Assembly: GCA_963693305.1 (NCBI GenBank)
Contig: OY855905.1
Location: 37,029,637 to 37,093,636 of the forward strand
Source of the DNA: Meandrina meandrites
Taxonomy: Eukaryota > Cnidaria > Anthozoa > Scleractinia > Meandrinidae
DNA: 64,000 nucleotides
Reading direction: 5' to 3'
The translations under genes were made by a program, and so were the position numbers. Positions 63,263 to 64,000 of the stretch are shown piece after piece (within the stretch, counting starts at the first letter, position 1; each line of letters begins with the position of its first letter). The notes beneath the pieces are model-generated. The model was given only the letters and a program-made list of their open reading frames with translations, was not told where the DNA came from and searched no databases.

Positions 63263-64000
63263 GTTCGTGGAATATTAAATGAGCTATATAACGATATTTC
63301 AAGTCAGTTTTTTGGGATCTACAAAATTTATTTCAAATTGAAGGAAACCTAAAAATATTTTTTTTCTAAGGTATAATTAAAAAACACCAAAGGAACAATA
63401 ATGGATCCTAAAGAAGCAAGGATGGTAATTTTCTGATTTGTTCAAAATCAACACAGCCAAATGATAGCTAGAATATGCTATAGAGCAGTTTTCAAATGAG
63501 TGTCGTAAAACCAATACCAAAGTAATCACTCTGGCCAATCACAAACGACGCAGTGAACCATTTAAAACTGGAGGCAAATTAAATACATTAAACCGCATAA
63601 AGACTAGGAAAATGCACAAGAGCAAGTCACAATTGGTTTTGGTTCTGCTTCTCATTGGTGGAAGCATACAGTTGCATGAGATTTTTAAACTGATCACTAC
63701 GCGTAGTAATACAAAATGGAATCAAATGCAAATTACTTTTGACAGTCTTGAAAAAACTGCTCTATACGCACTGGGTTTCCACCCTGTCCCACCACATCCA
63801 GTATGTTTGAAAAGCCTATCCAGAGTCTAGTCTGCAACACATTTTGCAGTATTTACACATTTGTGTGTACATAAAAGGGTGATCAGCACACAAGTCATAT
63901 CCAAGCCAATCTGTGTTGTTTGAAAATCAAGTCATGGGCTCACAGGCAAATTAGCAACAACTGTTTGGGAATTAAGTCAATTTTCAAGTGACAATTCCAG
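63263..64000 (+). other. RACK1 intron 3 sequence to the window edge
   Basis: The next RACK1 exon was not found before 64000. No other gene, SINE or palindrome was recognised. The short frame at 63612-63830 has no support. Confidence 0.5.

Overview
The window is metazoan nuclear DNA, most likely from an anthozoan cnidarian such as a stony coral. Genes are split by short GT-AG introns, the DNA is AT-rich and full of small palindromic repeats, and there are tRNA-derived SINEs with a conserved central core of the kind common in anthozoan genomes. The species cannot be fixed from the sequence alone.

Layout. (1) 352-7309, minus: a gene I do not recognise. At least eight coding exons encode about 1,090 residues of extremely arginine-rich, modular repeat protein ending in an acidic Ser/Thr/Pro tail. 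(2) About 7.8-15 kb: no supported gene; several decayed mobile elements. (3) 15094-19470, minus: GDP-L-fucose synthase (GFUS), complete, 10 exons, with a SINE inserted next to its first splice donor. (4) 20.6-21.7 kb: a rearranged Penelope-like retroelement fragment. (5) 22829-27849, plus: TOLLIP, complete, 6 exons, with a polyglutamine tract. (6) 29397-31896, plus: DHRS12, complete, 3 exons, with its first coding exon between two inverted copies of one mobile element. (7) 35125-60435, minus: coatomer subunit alpha (COPA), complete in 41 coding exons (1,234 residues). Its introns carry an almost perfect 1.8-kb palindrome flanked by TTAA, a piggyBac-like and a Harbinger-like non-autonomous element, three tandem copies of a roughly 0.7-0.8 kb unit, and several smaller repeats. 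(8) 60793 to beyond the right edge, plus: RACK1, first three coding exons only, head to head with COPA across 357 bp.

The recognised genes are housekeeping or trafficking genes: COPI coat, ribosome-associated scaffold, endosomal adaptor, nucleotide-sugar synthesis and a short-chain dehydrogenase. Nothing suggests they form one pathway. The best candidate for something undescribed is the arginine-rich modular gene at the left end. Its repeat units are carried by symmetric phase-2 exons, each with a poly-arginine core between aromatic/arginine repeats. Exon borders were read by eye from splice motifs and reading-frame continuity. For GFUS, TOLLIP, DHRS12 and COPA the joined exons give a complete frame close to the usual family length.
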